NCBI RefSeq assembly: GCF_014905415.1
Contig: NZ_BNEO01000002.1
Coordinates: 186,001 to 250,000, forward strand
Origin: Virgibacillus salexigens
GTDB taxonomy: Bacteria; Bacillota; Bacilli; Bacillales; Amphibacillaceae
Direction of reading: 5' to 3'
Length of the DNA: 64,000 nucleotides
This document shows positions 24,425-33,063 of the stretch, in pieces; position 1 is the first letter of the stretch, and every line of letters begins with the position of its first letter. Position numbers and translations under genes: made by a program. The notes beneath the pieces were generated by a model, which did not search any database, was not told the DNA's origin, and saw only the letters and a list, made by a program, of their open reading frames with translations.

Positions 24425-25177
24425 TTACTTCTTATTCATGTTTTTCATTTTTAGGAAAGGTGTTACATCCAAACGAATGGGATTGGAAAACTTACGAGTG
24501 ATTTGTGCAGTCCACGTATCTACACGTTTATTGCTTGTTCGTTTCGCATAATAAGATTTTAGGTTCTCATCAAATTCTTGAATAAATGGAAGTTGTTTTT
24601 CAAATGGCTGATAGAAATTCTGGTGATAAACAACTTCAAGAGGTAAGCGTGGTTTTTGTTCTGGCTGATGATCAGGGTACCCAACGGCAAGGCCGAATAA
24701 CGGAATAACTTTATCTGGAAGCTGAAGCAGCTCATTTACTCGATTAATATCATTACGCAAACTACCAAGAAAACAAATACCTAATCCGAGATCTTCAGCT
24801 GCAGTAGCAGCATTTTGTGCTGCTAACGCTGCATCTACGGTCGCTACGATAAATTGTTCCGATGTTTCTAGACTTTCTTGCATGGCGTTTTGTTGCTCCG
24901 AAGTACCTAATTGTTCTGATCGATGTAGATCACCACAAAAAACAAATAAATGACCGTTATCTTTAACATAGGGCTGCCCAGATACGGCAGCTAATTCTTC
25001 TTTCAACTTCTCATCTGTTATACCAATAATTGTATAGGCCATCACATAACTAGATGTCGATGCGTATTGTGCTGCTTCTATAATTGTCTCTACTTGTTCA
25101 ACCGTTAATTTTTGATTTTTAAACTTTCGAATCGATCGATGGTTTAAGATTGTCTCAATCGCTTTGTAGGTCATCAT
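24425..25177 (-). CDS. NAD(P)H-dependent flavin/nitro reductase, NfrA-like
   Basis: A 250-residue FMN enzyme of the nitroreductase superfamily. 'HRSIRKFKNQKLT' near the N-terminus binds FMN phosphate, 'AAEDLGLGICFLGSLRND' is the second FMN contact, and the length matches NfrA1/NfsA. Such enzymes reduce nitro compounds, quinones or free flavin with NADPH. In principle it could supply reduced FMN to the LLM monooxygenase in this window, but no genetic link is seen. The ATG has a GGGGACGGAG ribosome site. Confidence 0.87.
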   Translation of the reverse strand: MMTYKAIETILNHRSIRKFKNQKLTVEQVETIIEAAQYASTSSYVMAYTIIGITDEKLKEELAAVSGQPYVKDNGHLFVFCGDLHRSEQLGTSEQQNAMQESLETSEQFIVATVDAALAAQNAATAAEDLGLGICFLGSLRNDINRVNELLQLPDKVIPLFGLAVGYPDHQPEQKPRLPLEVVYHQNFYQPFEKQLPFIQEFDENLKSYYAKRTSNKRVDTWTAQITRKFSNPIRLDVTPFLKMKNMNKK

Positions 25178-25395
25178 TCTCCGTCCCCTCTATAGTTATA
25201 ATATGCATGGTATATTAATGATAAGCTTTTCTATTTTTAAATGTCAATTTACTGAGCTTTTATTATGAGGGATATAAGATGTATCAATTATCCATGATTT
25301 TTGATACACTTACGATATAAAAACAGTAAGAACGAATCATATATAATTTCGTACATGTAAGGTACTATTTTTGAAGTGTGAAGGGAGGTTCTGCT

Positions 25396-25806
25396 GTGAA
25401 AACTTTTAAATTAAAAGCTTTGAATGTTATGGAAGAACAAGATGGGGAAATTATACCAAATCGAATTCCACTACTAGATGGGTTGATCATTAATCGAGAA
25501 GATGATAAAAATCAATGGACAATTGAAGCTTATATCGATCATTCTTATGCAAGTTATTTTCAAGAGCTTCGTCAACTAAAATCCGAAATCTTAGTACAAG
25601 TAAAAATCACAAAAGAAAGTAATGATATTGCAACATTCATCACTTCCATGATAAGTATTAATGATATTGGGTCAAATCTGAATGTTTTGTTTGTTGGAAA
25701 CATTGTAGATAGACGCAAAGCAAATATTGAATCTATGTTGACGACATTAATTGAAGAAGGTTATCAAGGAAAAGAATTATTAAAGAAATTTAAAGAAATT
25801 ACATAA
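25396..25806 (+). CDS. ywpF: YwpF-family protein
   Basis: A 136-residue soluble protein that opens with 'MKTFKLKALNV' and contains 'LLDGLIINREDDKNQWTIEAY', the conserved core of the YwpF family. No function is established. The start is GTG at 25396 with an AAGGGAGG ribosome site 8 bases upstream; the longer frame from 25378 has no ribosome site. It lies 71 bp before ktrD and may share its transcript. Confidence 0.75.
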   Translation: MKTFKLKALNVMEEQDGEIIPNRIPLLDGLIINREDDKNQWTIEAYIDHSYASYFQELRQLKSEILVQVKITKESNDIATFITSMISINDIGSNLNVLFVGNIVDRRKANIESMLTTLIEEGYQGKELLKKFKEIT

Positions 25807-25877
25807 AAGAAGTTGTGCTAACTTTAATTTCCGTATATCAAAATTGTAATCATCACAGCTAGCAAGGAGTAATTAAT

Positions 25878-27242
25878 ATGCAATACCAAAAGTCTATTAT
25901 TCGCTGGGCCAATCGGTTATCACCTGTACAAATCTTACTGCTATTTTATTTTTTTGCAGTTCTACTTTCTACCATCATCATGTCGCTCCCTTTTGTTTAT
26001 CAGGAAGGGGTAGAAATGCCATTTATTGATATTTTATTTACTGCAGTTAGTGCTTTAAGCGTTACAGGTTTAAGTTCTATTTCAATAGCAGATACATTAA
26101 GCACAACTGGAATTATTTTACTAGCTGCTATTTTACAACTTGGTGCAGTAGGGGTAATGGCAATTGGTACGTTTATTTGGCTGTTACTAGGTAAAAAAAT
26201 TGGTCTTAAAGAACGAAGATTAATCATGACTGACCAAAATCAAACCACATTTGAAGGAATGGTACGGCTTATTAAGCAGATCGTTTATGTGTTGCTTACA
26301 ATCGAATTTTTAGGATTTATGATATTGGGAACTTACTTTTTACAATACTTTGATACAGCGAAAGAAGCTTATCTGCACGGCTTTTTTGGTACGATTAGTG
26401 CCGTATCCAATGGTGGTTTTGATATTACTGGCAGCTCATTAATTCCATTCAAGGATGACTATTTTGTGCAATTTATAAATATGCTGCTAATTATTTTTGG
26501 AGCAATTGGATTTCCGGTGCTAATCGAAGTGAAAGAGTATATATTTGCTAAATCAGATAATCGTAAACATGTACGATTTAGTCTTTTCACAAAAGTGACG
26601 ACGAGTACATTTTTATTTTTAATCATCATTGGTGCGCTCTTCATGTATTTATTGGACGTGACCCATTTTTTTGCAGATAAATCTTGGCATGAAGCATTTT
26701 TTTATTCCCTATTTCAGTCTGTTACAACGCGTAGCGGGGGATTATCAACCATGGATGTTAGCCAGTTAACAGAAGAGAATCATTTGTTTATGTCATTATT
26801 AATGTTTATTGGCGCTTCTCCTAGTAGTGCAGGAGGCGGGATTCGTACGACGACTTTTTTACTGGTTGTTATCTTTATTATTACGTATGCAAGAGGTGGA
26901 AAGAGCATTCGGCTGTTTAATCGTGAAGTATATGACGAAGATTTACTAAAGGCTGTAACTGTAACACTGATGGCGTTAATCATGGTGTTTACATCGATCA
27001 TACTTATTTCGATTGCAGAACCTTTCTCGTTAACTCAGATCTTGTTTGAGGTTACTTCAGCGTTTGGTACAGTAGGGTTATCATTAGGCATTACAAGTGA
27101 ATTAACAAGTTTTAGTAAAGTTATTTTAATGCTATTAATGTTTATTGGTCGAGTAGGTATAATAACCTTCTTATTTATATTTAAGAATAATAAGAAGAGT
27201 GGTAACTACCATTATCCGAAGGAGAAATTAATAATAGGATAG
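25878..27242 (+). CDS. ktrD: K+ uptake channel subunit KtrD (TrkH/KtrB family)
   Basis: A 454-residue membrane protein made of four M1-P-M2 repeats. Each filter glycine is visible: 'SVTGLSS', 'VSNGGFD', 'TTRSGGLST' and 'GTVGLS'. This is the pore protein of a Ktr system, which imports K+ with Na+ when joined by a cytosolic RCK ring. No ktrA or ktrC lies next to it; the RCK partner is encoded 20 kb away at 47219. This is the B. subtilis arrangement for the KtrCD pair. The ATG has an AAGGAG ribosome site. Confidence 0.88.
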   Translation: MQYQKSIIRWANRLSPVQILLLFYFFAVLLSTIIMSLPFVYQEGVEMPFIDILFTAVSALSVTGLSSISIADTLSTTGIILLAAILQLGAVGVMAIGTFIWLLLGKKIGLKERRLIMTDQNQTTFEGMVRLIKQIVYVLLTIEFLGFMILGTYFLQYFDTAKEAYLHGFFGTISAVSNGGFDITGSSLIPFKDDYFVQFINMLLIIFGAIGFPVLIEVKEYIFAKSDNRKHVRFSLFTKVTTSTFLFLIIIGALFMYLLDVTHFFADKSWHEAFFYSLFQSVTTRSGGLSTMDVSQLTEENHLFMSLLMFIGASPSSAGGGIRTTTFLLVVIFIITYARGGKSIRLFNREVYDEDLLKAVTVTLMALIMVFTSIILISIAEPFSLTQILFEVTSAFGTVGLSLGITSELTSFSKVILMLLMFIGRVGIITFLFIFKNNKKSGNYHYPKEKLIIG

Positions 27243-27262
27243 TTAGTTAGGAGAGAATGTTT

Positions 27263-29224
27263 ATGAAGGAGCAAAATCAACTTTTGCCAATTCCTCATCG
27301 TATTCTAGAGAATCTAAAAGAACCTATCCTCATAACAGACAAGAGTGGAACATTCATAGCTGGAAATGCTGCTGCTTATTCAACCCTTGAAATTGAATGC
27401 GCTGAGCCTGGTAATATTAAGCAATATTTGGCTATTAGTATGCAAGAAATATCAAAAGAGTTTCATCAACTGGTTGAACTACAACGAAATGCGAATACGC
27501 TCATTGAAGTGAAAGTAATCGAAGCCAAGTATAATTATTTTTGTTTTTTATTAAATAATTTAACGATAAACGGCGCACTTCAGGAGCTTAAATATTCGTT
27601 TAGTAATGGAATTAACCATGACTTAGAAGGAATTATTCTGTATGAAGTGAATAATGGAACAATTATTGACTATGATTCCCCATTTGCCTCCATGTTCCAT
27701 TATGCACCACAAGAATTATTAGGAATGAATATCCGATCTATCTTTCATAAAGATAGCGTTCATCTACTGTATGACCACGTGCATAAACATCCTGAGAAAC
27801 CTTTTCTATTAACCGGATTAAAGAAGGGAGGGGCTCCTTTTTATGTGGAAGCATACGGACATCCTTGCGAATATCAAGGAAGAATTATTCGGATATGTTT
27901 AATTAAAGATATAACAAATCAAGAATTAAATAAAAAACGAGTAGAGTACTTATCCTATTTTGATGCACAGACAGACTTACCAAATCGGAATTATTTATTC
28001 CAGGTTTTAAAACATACGATTGCGCATGCAAAAGAGCAAGAAAAAGGAATAGCCATTCTTTCGATCAATATGAACTATGATAAAGAGCGGTATCATACAT
28101 TAGGCTACGCTTTTGATCAGAAATTTACTAGAACTTGTGCAGATCGATTAACAGCATACATACAGGAGCATACATTTATAGCGTACATCAATGAAAAAGA
28201 TTTCGTTCTTCTTCATTCCGGATTGAACAATAGACAAGAGATGGAGGTTTATGTAGAAAAATTAATAAATCATTTGAAGACGCCCGCTTATATAGATAAT
28301 CAAGAAGTAAATGTAAACGTTCATATTGGTATTAGCGTTTTTCCTGAACATGGGGAGCAGGAAAATGACCTACTCAAACATGCTGATTCTGCAATGTATA
28401 TAAGTAGAAGCACTTATTTTTCAGAATATACGTTTTTTCAACCTGCATTCCATCTTCACTTTAAATCAATCCTTACATTGGAGCATCAATTAAAGAGAGC
28501 AATGCAAACAAATCAGTTACAACTATATTATCAGCCACAAACAGCATTTATGAACAATCAAGTCATTGGGATGGAGGCATTGCTTCGCTGGAAACATCCA
28601 AAAAGAGGTATGATCTTACCATTAGAGTTTATAGCAATTGCAGAAAGAAGCGGACTTATCATTGATATTGGAGATTGGGTAATCTATGAGGCTTGTCGAC
28701 AAAATAAGCATTGGCAAGATAAGGGATTTAATCCTATCGTTATGAGCGTTAATCTGTCTCCAATTCAATTTTATCAACGTAATTTCGTAACGAAGGTGAG
28801 ACGCATTTTAAAGGAAACCAATTTAAATCCATGCTACTTAGAACTGGAAATAACAGAAACAATGGCTATGCAAAATGAGGAAGTTAGCTTACAAATTATC
28901 GAGGAGTTAAGAAACTTAGGGGTTTCAATCTCAATTGATGATTTTGGTACAGGCTATTCGTCTTTAAAATCATTATGTTTATACCCGATCACTAAACTTA
29001 AAATTGATAAAATGTTTATGAGGAATGAATATAAAGGGAATCAGATGATCGTTCGTTCGATCATAAAGCTGTCGCATTCTTTAGATATGAAGGTAATTGC
29101 TGAGAGAGTGGAGACGAAAGAACAGTTTACGTTTTTACAAAAAGAAGAATGTGATGCATTTCAAGGTTTTTATATTAGTGCACCATTACCCCCGGAAGAA
29201 CTGACAGGGTATTTTATAAAGTAA
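27263..29224 (+). CDS. PAS-GGDEF-EAL protein, probable c-di-GMP phosphodiesterase
   Basis: A 653-residue protein with PAS-like regions (about 10-100 and 110-225), a GGDEF domain (about 230-395) and an EAL domain (about 410-650). The diguanylate cyclase signature is replaced by 'NEKDF', so synthesis is not expected. The EAL domain keeps 'EALLRW', 'DDFGTGYSSL' and 'ERVET', which carry the metal and catalytic residues, so it should hydrolyse c-di-GMP. The layout resembles YkoW-type proteins. No membrane segment is evident. The second of two ATGs (27263) has the better spacing from AGGAGAG. It follows ktrD by about 20 bp. Confidence 0.85.
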   Translation: MKEQNQLLPIPHRILENLKEPILITDKSGTFIAGNAAAYSTLEIECAEPGNIKQYLAISMQEISKEFHQLVELQRNANTLIEVKVIEAKYNYFCFLLNNLTINGALQELKYSFSNGINHDLEGIILYEVNNGTIIDYDSPFASMFHYAPQELLGMNIRSIFHKDSVHLLYDHVHKHPEKPFLLTGLKKGGAPFYVEAYGHPCEYQGRIIRICLIKDITNQELNKKRVEYLSYFDAQTDLPNRNYLFQVLKHTIAHAKEQEKGIAILSINMNYDKERYHTLGYAFDQKFTRTCADRLTAYIQEHTFIAYINEKDFVLLHSGLNNRQEMEVYVEKLINHLKTPAYIDNQEVNVNVHIGISVFPEHGEQENDLLKHADSAMYISRSTYFSEYTFFQPAFHLHFKSILTLEHQLKRAMQTNQLQLYYQPQTAFMNNQVIGMEALLRWKHPKRGMILPLEFIAIAERSGLIIDIGDWVIYEACRQNKHWQDKGFNPIVMSVNLSPIQFYQRNFVTKVRRILKETNLNPCYLELEITETMAMQNEEVSLQIIEELRNLGVSISIDDFGTGYSSLKSLCLYPITKLKIDKMFMRNEYKGNQMIVRSIIKLSHSLDMKVIAERVETKEQFTFLQKEECDAFQGFYISAPLPPEELTGYFIK

Positions 29225-29226
29225 AC

Positions 29227-29271
29227 AACAGCTTGTGCCGACAAGATGGCACAAGCTGTTATTGTTTTTAT
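29227..29271 (+). terminator. Terminator after the EAL-domain gene
   Basis: A perfect 13-bp stem (AACAGCTTGTGCC with GGCACAAGCTGTT) is followed by a T-rich tail. Confidence 0.85.
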
Positions 29272-29396
29272 TAGCAATAAAATGCAGCACCTACAATGAT
29301 CAATAAAATAAAAAGCACTACGATTAATGCAAAGTTACTACCATATCCGCCGCCGTTGCTAGGATATCCGCAGCCTCCGCCGTATCCGTATACCAT
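29271..29396 (-). CDS. YjcZ-type tiny transmembrane sporulation peptide
   Basis: A 41-residue peptide with a glycine- and tyrosine-rich N-terminal half ('[17 protein letters not shown]') and one hydrophobic C-terminal segment ('[18 protein letters not shown]'). This is the plan of the YjcZ family of tiny membrane proteins, common in spore formers and made in sporulation. A strong AGGAGGTGA ribosome site precedes the ATG. It is a single small gene between the EAL gene and the protease pair. Confidence 0.85.
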   Translation of the reverse strand: MVYGYGGGCGYPSNGGGYGSNFALIVVLFILLIIVGAAFYC

Positions 29397-29491
29397 TATT
29401 TCACCTCCTGATCTTACAGTTATACTATATGCAGACGCGGAGAAATGGTTTGGACGTTTTGCCTAATTTTTTTCTGTTGATTATTTATATT

Positions 29492-30634
29492 TCATTCACT
29501 CAATTCTTCCGTTGATATATTAGAGATCTTTAATTGGTCATTTTCATATTTCGTAGTAAATATGAATTTTTGCTGTGATTCGGTGAATTCCTCTTCACTT
29601 TTTGACCTTGTTTCAATGGTTACTGGGACTTGAATTTTTATAATACCATCATCAGATATGGAGCTCTCTAGCTTATCAAAACTTAAATTAATCACATCAA
29701 TATACCCATCTCTGAAATCTTGATATGAAGTTTTGGATTGCATGTCACTATCTAATAAAGTGTAAGCATTAATATAATCTCTAATTTCAATACTTTCTAG
29801 AAAGTAATTAATAAGGTATTCGGCATCTTCTTTTAGCTGTTCCGGTTCTTTTGTGTTTATAATATCGGATGTACTAGCAAAATCTAATTTATCCGTTTGT
29901 GCCTCATTAGACCATTTTTCAATTTGATCAATTACCTCTGTAATAGGGATACTAAATCCAATAGTTCCATCTTTTGTTCCAACAGAATTTATCCCGACTA
30001 CGTGACCTGTTTCTCGATCAATTAGTGGGCCTCCGCTATTACCATGTGAAATTTGAGCGGAGATTTGATATACATTCGAATAATTAAAACCATCTACATT
30101 AAAGTTTCGTTCCGAACCAGAGATAATTCCTAATGTCACTGTATTTTGAAAGCCGTGTGGGCTGCCTAATGCGATGACTTCATCTCCAATCTCTGAAGTT
30201 ACCTCTTTTTCTATTTCCATAGATTGTCCGGCCAGTTGTGGAACACGAATCACAGCTATATCCGTTTCTTCTCCAATACCGACAACCGCAGCGGGATATA
30301 TTTGTGCATCGGCAGTTCGGACATAAAGAATGTCAGCATCTTTAATTACATGGGCATTGGTAATAATATCTCCTTTGGAATTGTATAAAAAACCAGAACC
30401 CGTAACAGTACTTTCACTATTTTGCCCTTCGATTTGTATCACGTTCTTTTCAGCTTCGTGTATGATCGATTTTAAATCAAGCTCTTCACTACTCGATGTT
30501 ACTTTGTTAATAAGAGGGTTGCTAATGGACATATCTTCAGCATCCCATTGTTGATAAATATATATGAGTACAGCTATTCCAATGATTAAAAGTAGTGAAG
30601 AAAGTATTAAAACTGGTGATTTTCTTATACGCAT
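29492..30634 (-). CDS. Membrane-anchored S1C (HtrA-like) serine protease without a PDZ domain
   Basis: A 380-residue protein with one N-terminal membrane segment (about 8-28). The trypsin-like domain (about 55-245) keeps the triad: His in 'ITNAHVI', Asp in 'EETDIAVI', Ser in 'GNSGGPL'. HtrA proteins normally end in a PDZ domain; here the C-terminal 130 residues are acidic and mixed helix/strand, closer to an NTF2-like or unknown fold. It should act outside the membrane. It is the second gene of a pair with the zinc-ribbon protein 25 bp upstream. Confidence 0.85.
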   Translation of the reverse strand: MRIRKSPVLILSSLLLIIGIAVLIYIYQQWDAEDMSISNPLINKVTSSSEELDLKSIIHEAEKNVIQIEGQNSESTVTGSGFLYNSKGDIITNAHVIKDADILYVRTADAQIYPAAVVGIGEETDIAVIRVPQLAGQSMEIEKEVTSEIGDEVIALGSPHGFQNTVTLGIISGSERNFNVDGFNYSNVYQISAQISHGNSGGPLIDRETGHVVGINSVGTKDGTIGFSIPITEVIDQIEKWSNEAQTDKLDFASTSDIINTKEPEQLKEDAEYLINYFLESIEIRDYINAYTLLDSDMQSKTSYQDFRDGYIDVINLSFDKLESSISDDGIIKIQVPVTIETRSKSEEEFTESQQKFIFTTKYENDQLKISNISTEELSE

Positions 30635-30659
30635 GTGCTCACCCCATTCATGTCTGCGA

Positions 30660-31820
30660 TTAGTCGGTATACCAGGTTATTTTCTTAACTTTAGGTTGAA
30701 CATTTTTTCCTTTGTGCTCAATATCGAAATGGGTAAATTCAAATTTTCCTTTTTCCTCTGGGTATAATTCATCTGGATAAACATACACTTCATTCGTTGT
30801 TAATTCATTTTCATTTTCGGTTAAAAGTGCATACTCAATCATAATGGAATTGATGGGAATCGTTGCTACACTTTGAACTTCACCTTTTACTACAAGGTTT
30901 CCTTGTTCATCGTCCGTAATATCAATAGATAACATCTCTATGGCATCTGTTTCATTCACTTGTTTTTCCTTTGTGGCTGAAGTCATCGCTTGTTCAATCC
31001 TCTTCTGTTGGGCAGTTTCGAAGGCTACTTTTTCTTTATCGATTGTAGTCTGTAAGCTGAGCAATTTCTCCGAATCGGGTGCGTATTTTAACCCATCTTC
31101 AACAATTAACTGCGCATCCGTAAATTGTTTATTATTCAACTGTTCATTCGCTTTTGTGGATGTATAGTCAATAATTTGATTACGAATATTTTTTGTAATA
31201 GGTTCAGCTTTCTCTGAATCAATGGAAGCAACATCCCATAATAGAACTTTTAATTTATCGATGTTAGGGTTTTTGGCTAATGACTGTTGGACCTGTTGTA
31301 ATTTGATTGCGTTACGTTGTTGTGTAATTGTTTCGATCAGGTTGTTTACAGCGCTACCGTTAAAATCATTAAGCTTGCTTTCCGATTGATTAATAACCGA
31401 TAGAGCTTCTTGGTAGTTTCCTTCTTCACTTAGTTTGGTTGCTTGTTCTAATGATGACCGAATTTCAATGGCAATATCCATGAACTCTAAAGAGAAGTGT
31501 GCCTGTTGAAAATTCGCTTTGTGGTTTATGGCTTGTTGGAACAACTCTTTTGCTTCTTTGTATTCTTGATCTAGAACCTTTTCTTCTCCTTCATTGTATA
31601 GTTCTTTTGCTTTGGCAGAATTTATTTCTAATGTTACGTATAATATAATAGAAGAAAGTATGATACCGGCAGTAATAAAAAGCGGAAACTTCCAATTTCT
31701 ATTTATCCATTTTTTATTTGTTATTCGATTATATCTGTCTTCTGGCAGAAGCTTTCCGCATTTTATACAGTAATTTTCATCCTCTTTAATCGATGTACCA
31801 CAATATGGACAATGAAGCAT
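30660..31820 (-). CDS. Zinc-ribbon membrane protein with TPR-like and C-terminal beta domain
   Basis: A 386-residue protein. An N-terminal zinc ribbon (CPYC near 4-7 and CIKC near 18-21) faces the cytoplasm, followed by a membrane segment (about 45-65), a helical TPR-like region (about 70-270) and a C-terminal beta domain resembling FxLYD ('VVKGEVQSVATIPINSIMIE'). I start it at the ATG at 31820, next to an AGGTGATT ribosome site. It is paired with an HtrA-like protease and may act as its sensor or scaffold; this is inference. No characterised orthologue is recognised. Confidence 0.75.
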   Translation of the reverse strand: MLHCPYCGTSIKEDENYCIKCGKLLPEDRYNRITNKKWINRNWKFPLFITAGIILSSIILYVTLEINSAKAKELYNEGEEKVLDQEYKEAKELFQQAINHKANFQQAHFSLEFMDIAIEIRSSLEQATKLSEEGNYQEALSVINQSESKLNDFNGSAVNNLIETITQQRNAIKLQQVQQSLAKNPNIDKLKVLLWDVASIDSEKAEPITKNIRNQIIDYTSTKANEQLNNKQFTDAQLIVEDGLKYAPDSEKLLSLQTTIDKEKVAFETAQQKRIEQAMTSATKEKQVNETDAIEMLSIDITDDEQGNLVVKGEVQSVATIPINSIMIEYALLTENENELTTNEVYVYPDELYPEEKGKFEFTHFDIEHKGKNVQPKVKKITWYTD

Positions 31821-31975
31821 AATAATCACCTGCAATCAAATATGTAATATCCATCAATCATTTTATCATAATTTGTCTTTTATTAGGGTAAGGAAATTGG
31901 TATGATATACTGGAAGTAAACTTATAATAAGCAGAGTTTTGAAGTACATATATCTTTCGTTGGGGAGGTGCTCGT

Positions 31976-32056
31976 ATGGAAATGGCTTTAGGTATTGTTT
32001 GTTTAGGAATTTTAGTACTAAATATTGGATACTGTATTTACGATGGTGAAAAATAA
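31976..32056 (+). CDS. Membrane peptide of 26 residues, unknown
   Basis: An ATG with a strong GGGGAGG ribosome site (31962-31968) opens a frame of 26 codons encoding one hydrophobic helix with two cysteines and a short charged tail (YDGEK). It has its own candidate -10 box (TATGAT at about 31902-31907) and a long-loop terminator. It lies in the otherwise empty 351-bp gap between the zinc-ribbon gene and the signal peptidase gene. I recognise no family. Confidence 0.5.
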   Translation: MEMALGIVCLGILVLNIGYCIYDGEK

Positions 32057-32072
32057 AACTTCCTATACGGCA

Positions 32073-32156
32073 AAAAGGGACTAGAGTGATTACAACACCA
32101 AAAGTAGATGAAAATACCTTTTGAGTAGTTGGAAACACCCAGTCCCTTTTGTTATT
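32073..32156 (+). terminator. Long-loop terminator after the 26-residue peptide
   Basis: AAAAGGGACT (32073-32082) pairs with AGTCCCTTTT (32141-32150), followed by GTTATTTT. The loop is about 58 bases. Confidence 0.6.
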
Positions 32157-32171
32157 TTCGTTGTTTTTCCA

Positions 32172-32705
32172 TTATCTTGTTAACGACCATTGATCAAATG
32201 GAAATATGATAAATTCAGAACGTCCGATAATATCATTTTCATCGATCAAGCCGAGCCCGTTTCTGCTATCTTTACTAATTGCTCGATTATCACCCATTAC
32301 AAAATAACTGTCTTCTGGTATTTTGGTAGGACCATAATTACCTGTTTGACGCTGGGCGTCCTCATCTAGAAATGTTTGTTCATATTTATTACCATTAATA
32401 TACAAACTGCTCCCATTAATTTCAATTGTCTCTCCAGGCAGCCCGATAATACGTTTAACGTAATTTTTTGATGGTCTTTCAATAATAACAATGTCTCCAC
32501 GTTCTGGTTCATCGAGGATGTAAATAATTTTATTAAATATCACTCTTTCTCCATTTTGAAGGGTAGGATCCATGCTTTCACCTTCAACAATCGAAGTTGC
32601 AAATATAAACGTTCTTAGAAAGAATGCAATTAAAATTGCAATAATGATTGCTTTTACCCATTCCAACCATTCACTTTTCTTTTTTGATTCTGTCACAGAA
32701 GACAT
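32172..32705 (-). CDS. Type I signal peptidase
   Basis: A 177-residue enzyme with one N-terminal membrane anchor (about 14-34). The catalytic serine is in 'EGESMDPTL' and the lysine in 'NYVKRIIGLPGE', the serine-lysine dyad of type I signal peptidases. 'MGDNRAISKDSR' is the third conserved box. Its length and single anchor match the B. subtilis SipS/SipT group rather than the archaeal-type SipW. It cleaves signal peptides on the outer face of the membrane. Downstream of the patA terminator it forms its own unit. Confidence 0.93.
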   Translation of the reverse strand: MSSVTESKKKSEWLEWVKAIIIAILIAFFLRTFIFATSIVEGESMDPTLQNGERVIFNKIIYILDEPERGDIVIIERPSKNYVKRIIGLPGETIEINGSSLYINGNKYEQTFLDEDAQRQTGNYGPTKIPEDSYFVMGDNRAISKDSRNGLGLIDENDIIGRSEFIIFPFDQWSLTR

Positions 32706-32762
32706 CCTTTCCTAAAAAACATCTAATATAATAGTAGCATAGTAACGGGAAGGAATCGAGTT

Positions 32763-32789
32763 AAAAACCACCTCTATCATAGAGAGGTG
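32763..32789 (-). terminator. Minus-strand terminator, probably ending the patA transcript
   Basis: CACCTCT and AGAGGTG (32769-32775 with 32783-32789) form the stem, with a T run on the minus strand (32767-32763). Between it and patA lies only a plus-strand gene, so a patA message would have to cross that gene to end here. Confidence 0.75.
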
Positions 32790-32817
32790 TTATATATCAA
32801 GAAAAACTTGTCATATT

Positions 32818-32842
32818 CTGTAATACTATGCTACAGTATAAT
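32818..32842 (+). promoter_or_regulatory. Promoter with dyad of the Spo0E-like gene
   Basis: A consensus TATAAT at 32837-32842 is preceded by the inverted repeat CTGTA-N9-TACAG (32818-32836), which fills the spacer. No good -35 box is in place, which suggests activation or repression by a protein at the dyad. Confidence 0.5.
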
Positions 32843-32874
32843 AAATTAAAGGAGGAGGTATCACTACAATCATA

Positions 32875-33054
32875 ATGAATAAAACAGACCATCTTCTTAA
32901 ACGCATTGAATTTTTACGTAATAAAATGACAGAGGTTGCATTGGAAAAAGGATTTACTAATTTTGAGTCCGTAGCAATTAGTCAAGAATTGGACAGGCTA
33001 TTAAATCTTTATGAAAGTATAAAACATTTGGAAAAGCACGAAAAGATCGAATAA
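32875..33054 (+). CDS. Spo0E-like aspartyl-phosphate phosphatase
   Basis: A 59-residue two-helix protein with the Spo0E signature: 'IEFLRNKM' in the first helix and 'SQELDRLLN' in the second. Members dephosphorylate Spo0A-P and delay sporulation. The ATG is 16 bases from the nearest strong ribosome site (GGAGGAGG, 32851-32858), which is unusually far; no other start codon lies between. It converges with patA with a gap of 9 bp and no terminator between them. The start choice is therefore the weak point. Confidence 0.85.
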   Translation: MNKTDHLLKRIEFLRNKMTEVALEKGFTNFESVAISQELDRLLNLYESIKHLEKHEKIE

Positions 33055-33063
33055 CCAGTAGTA

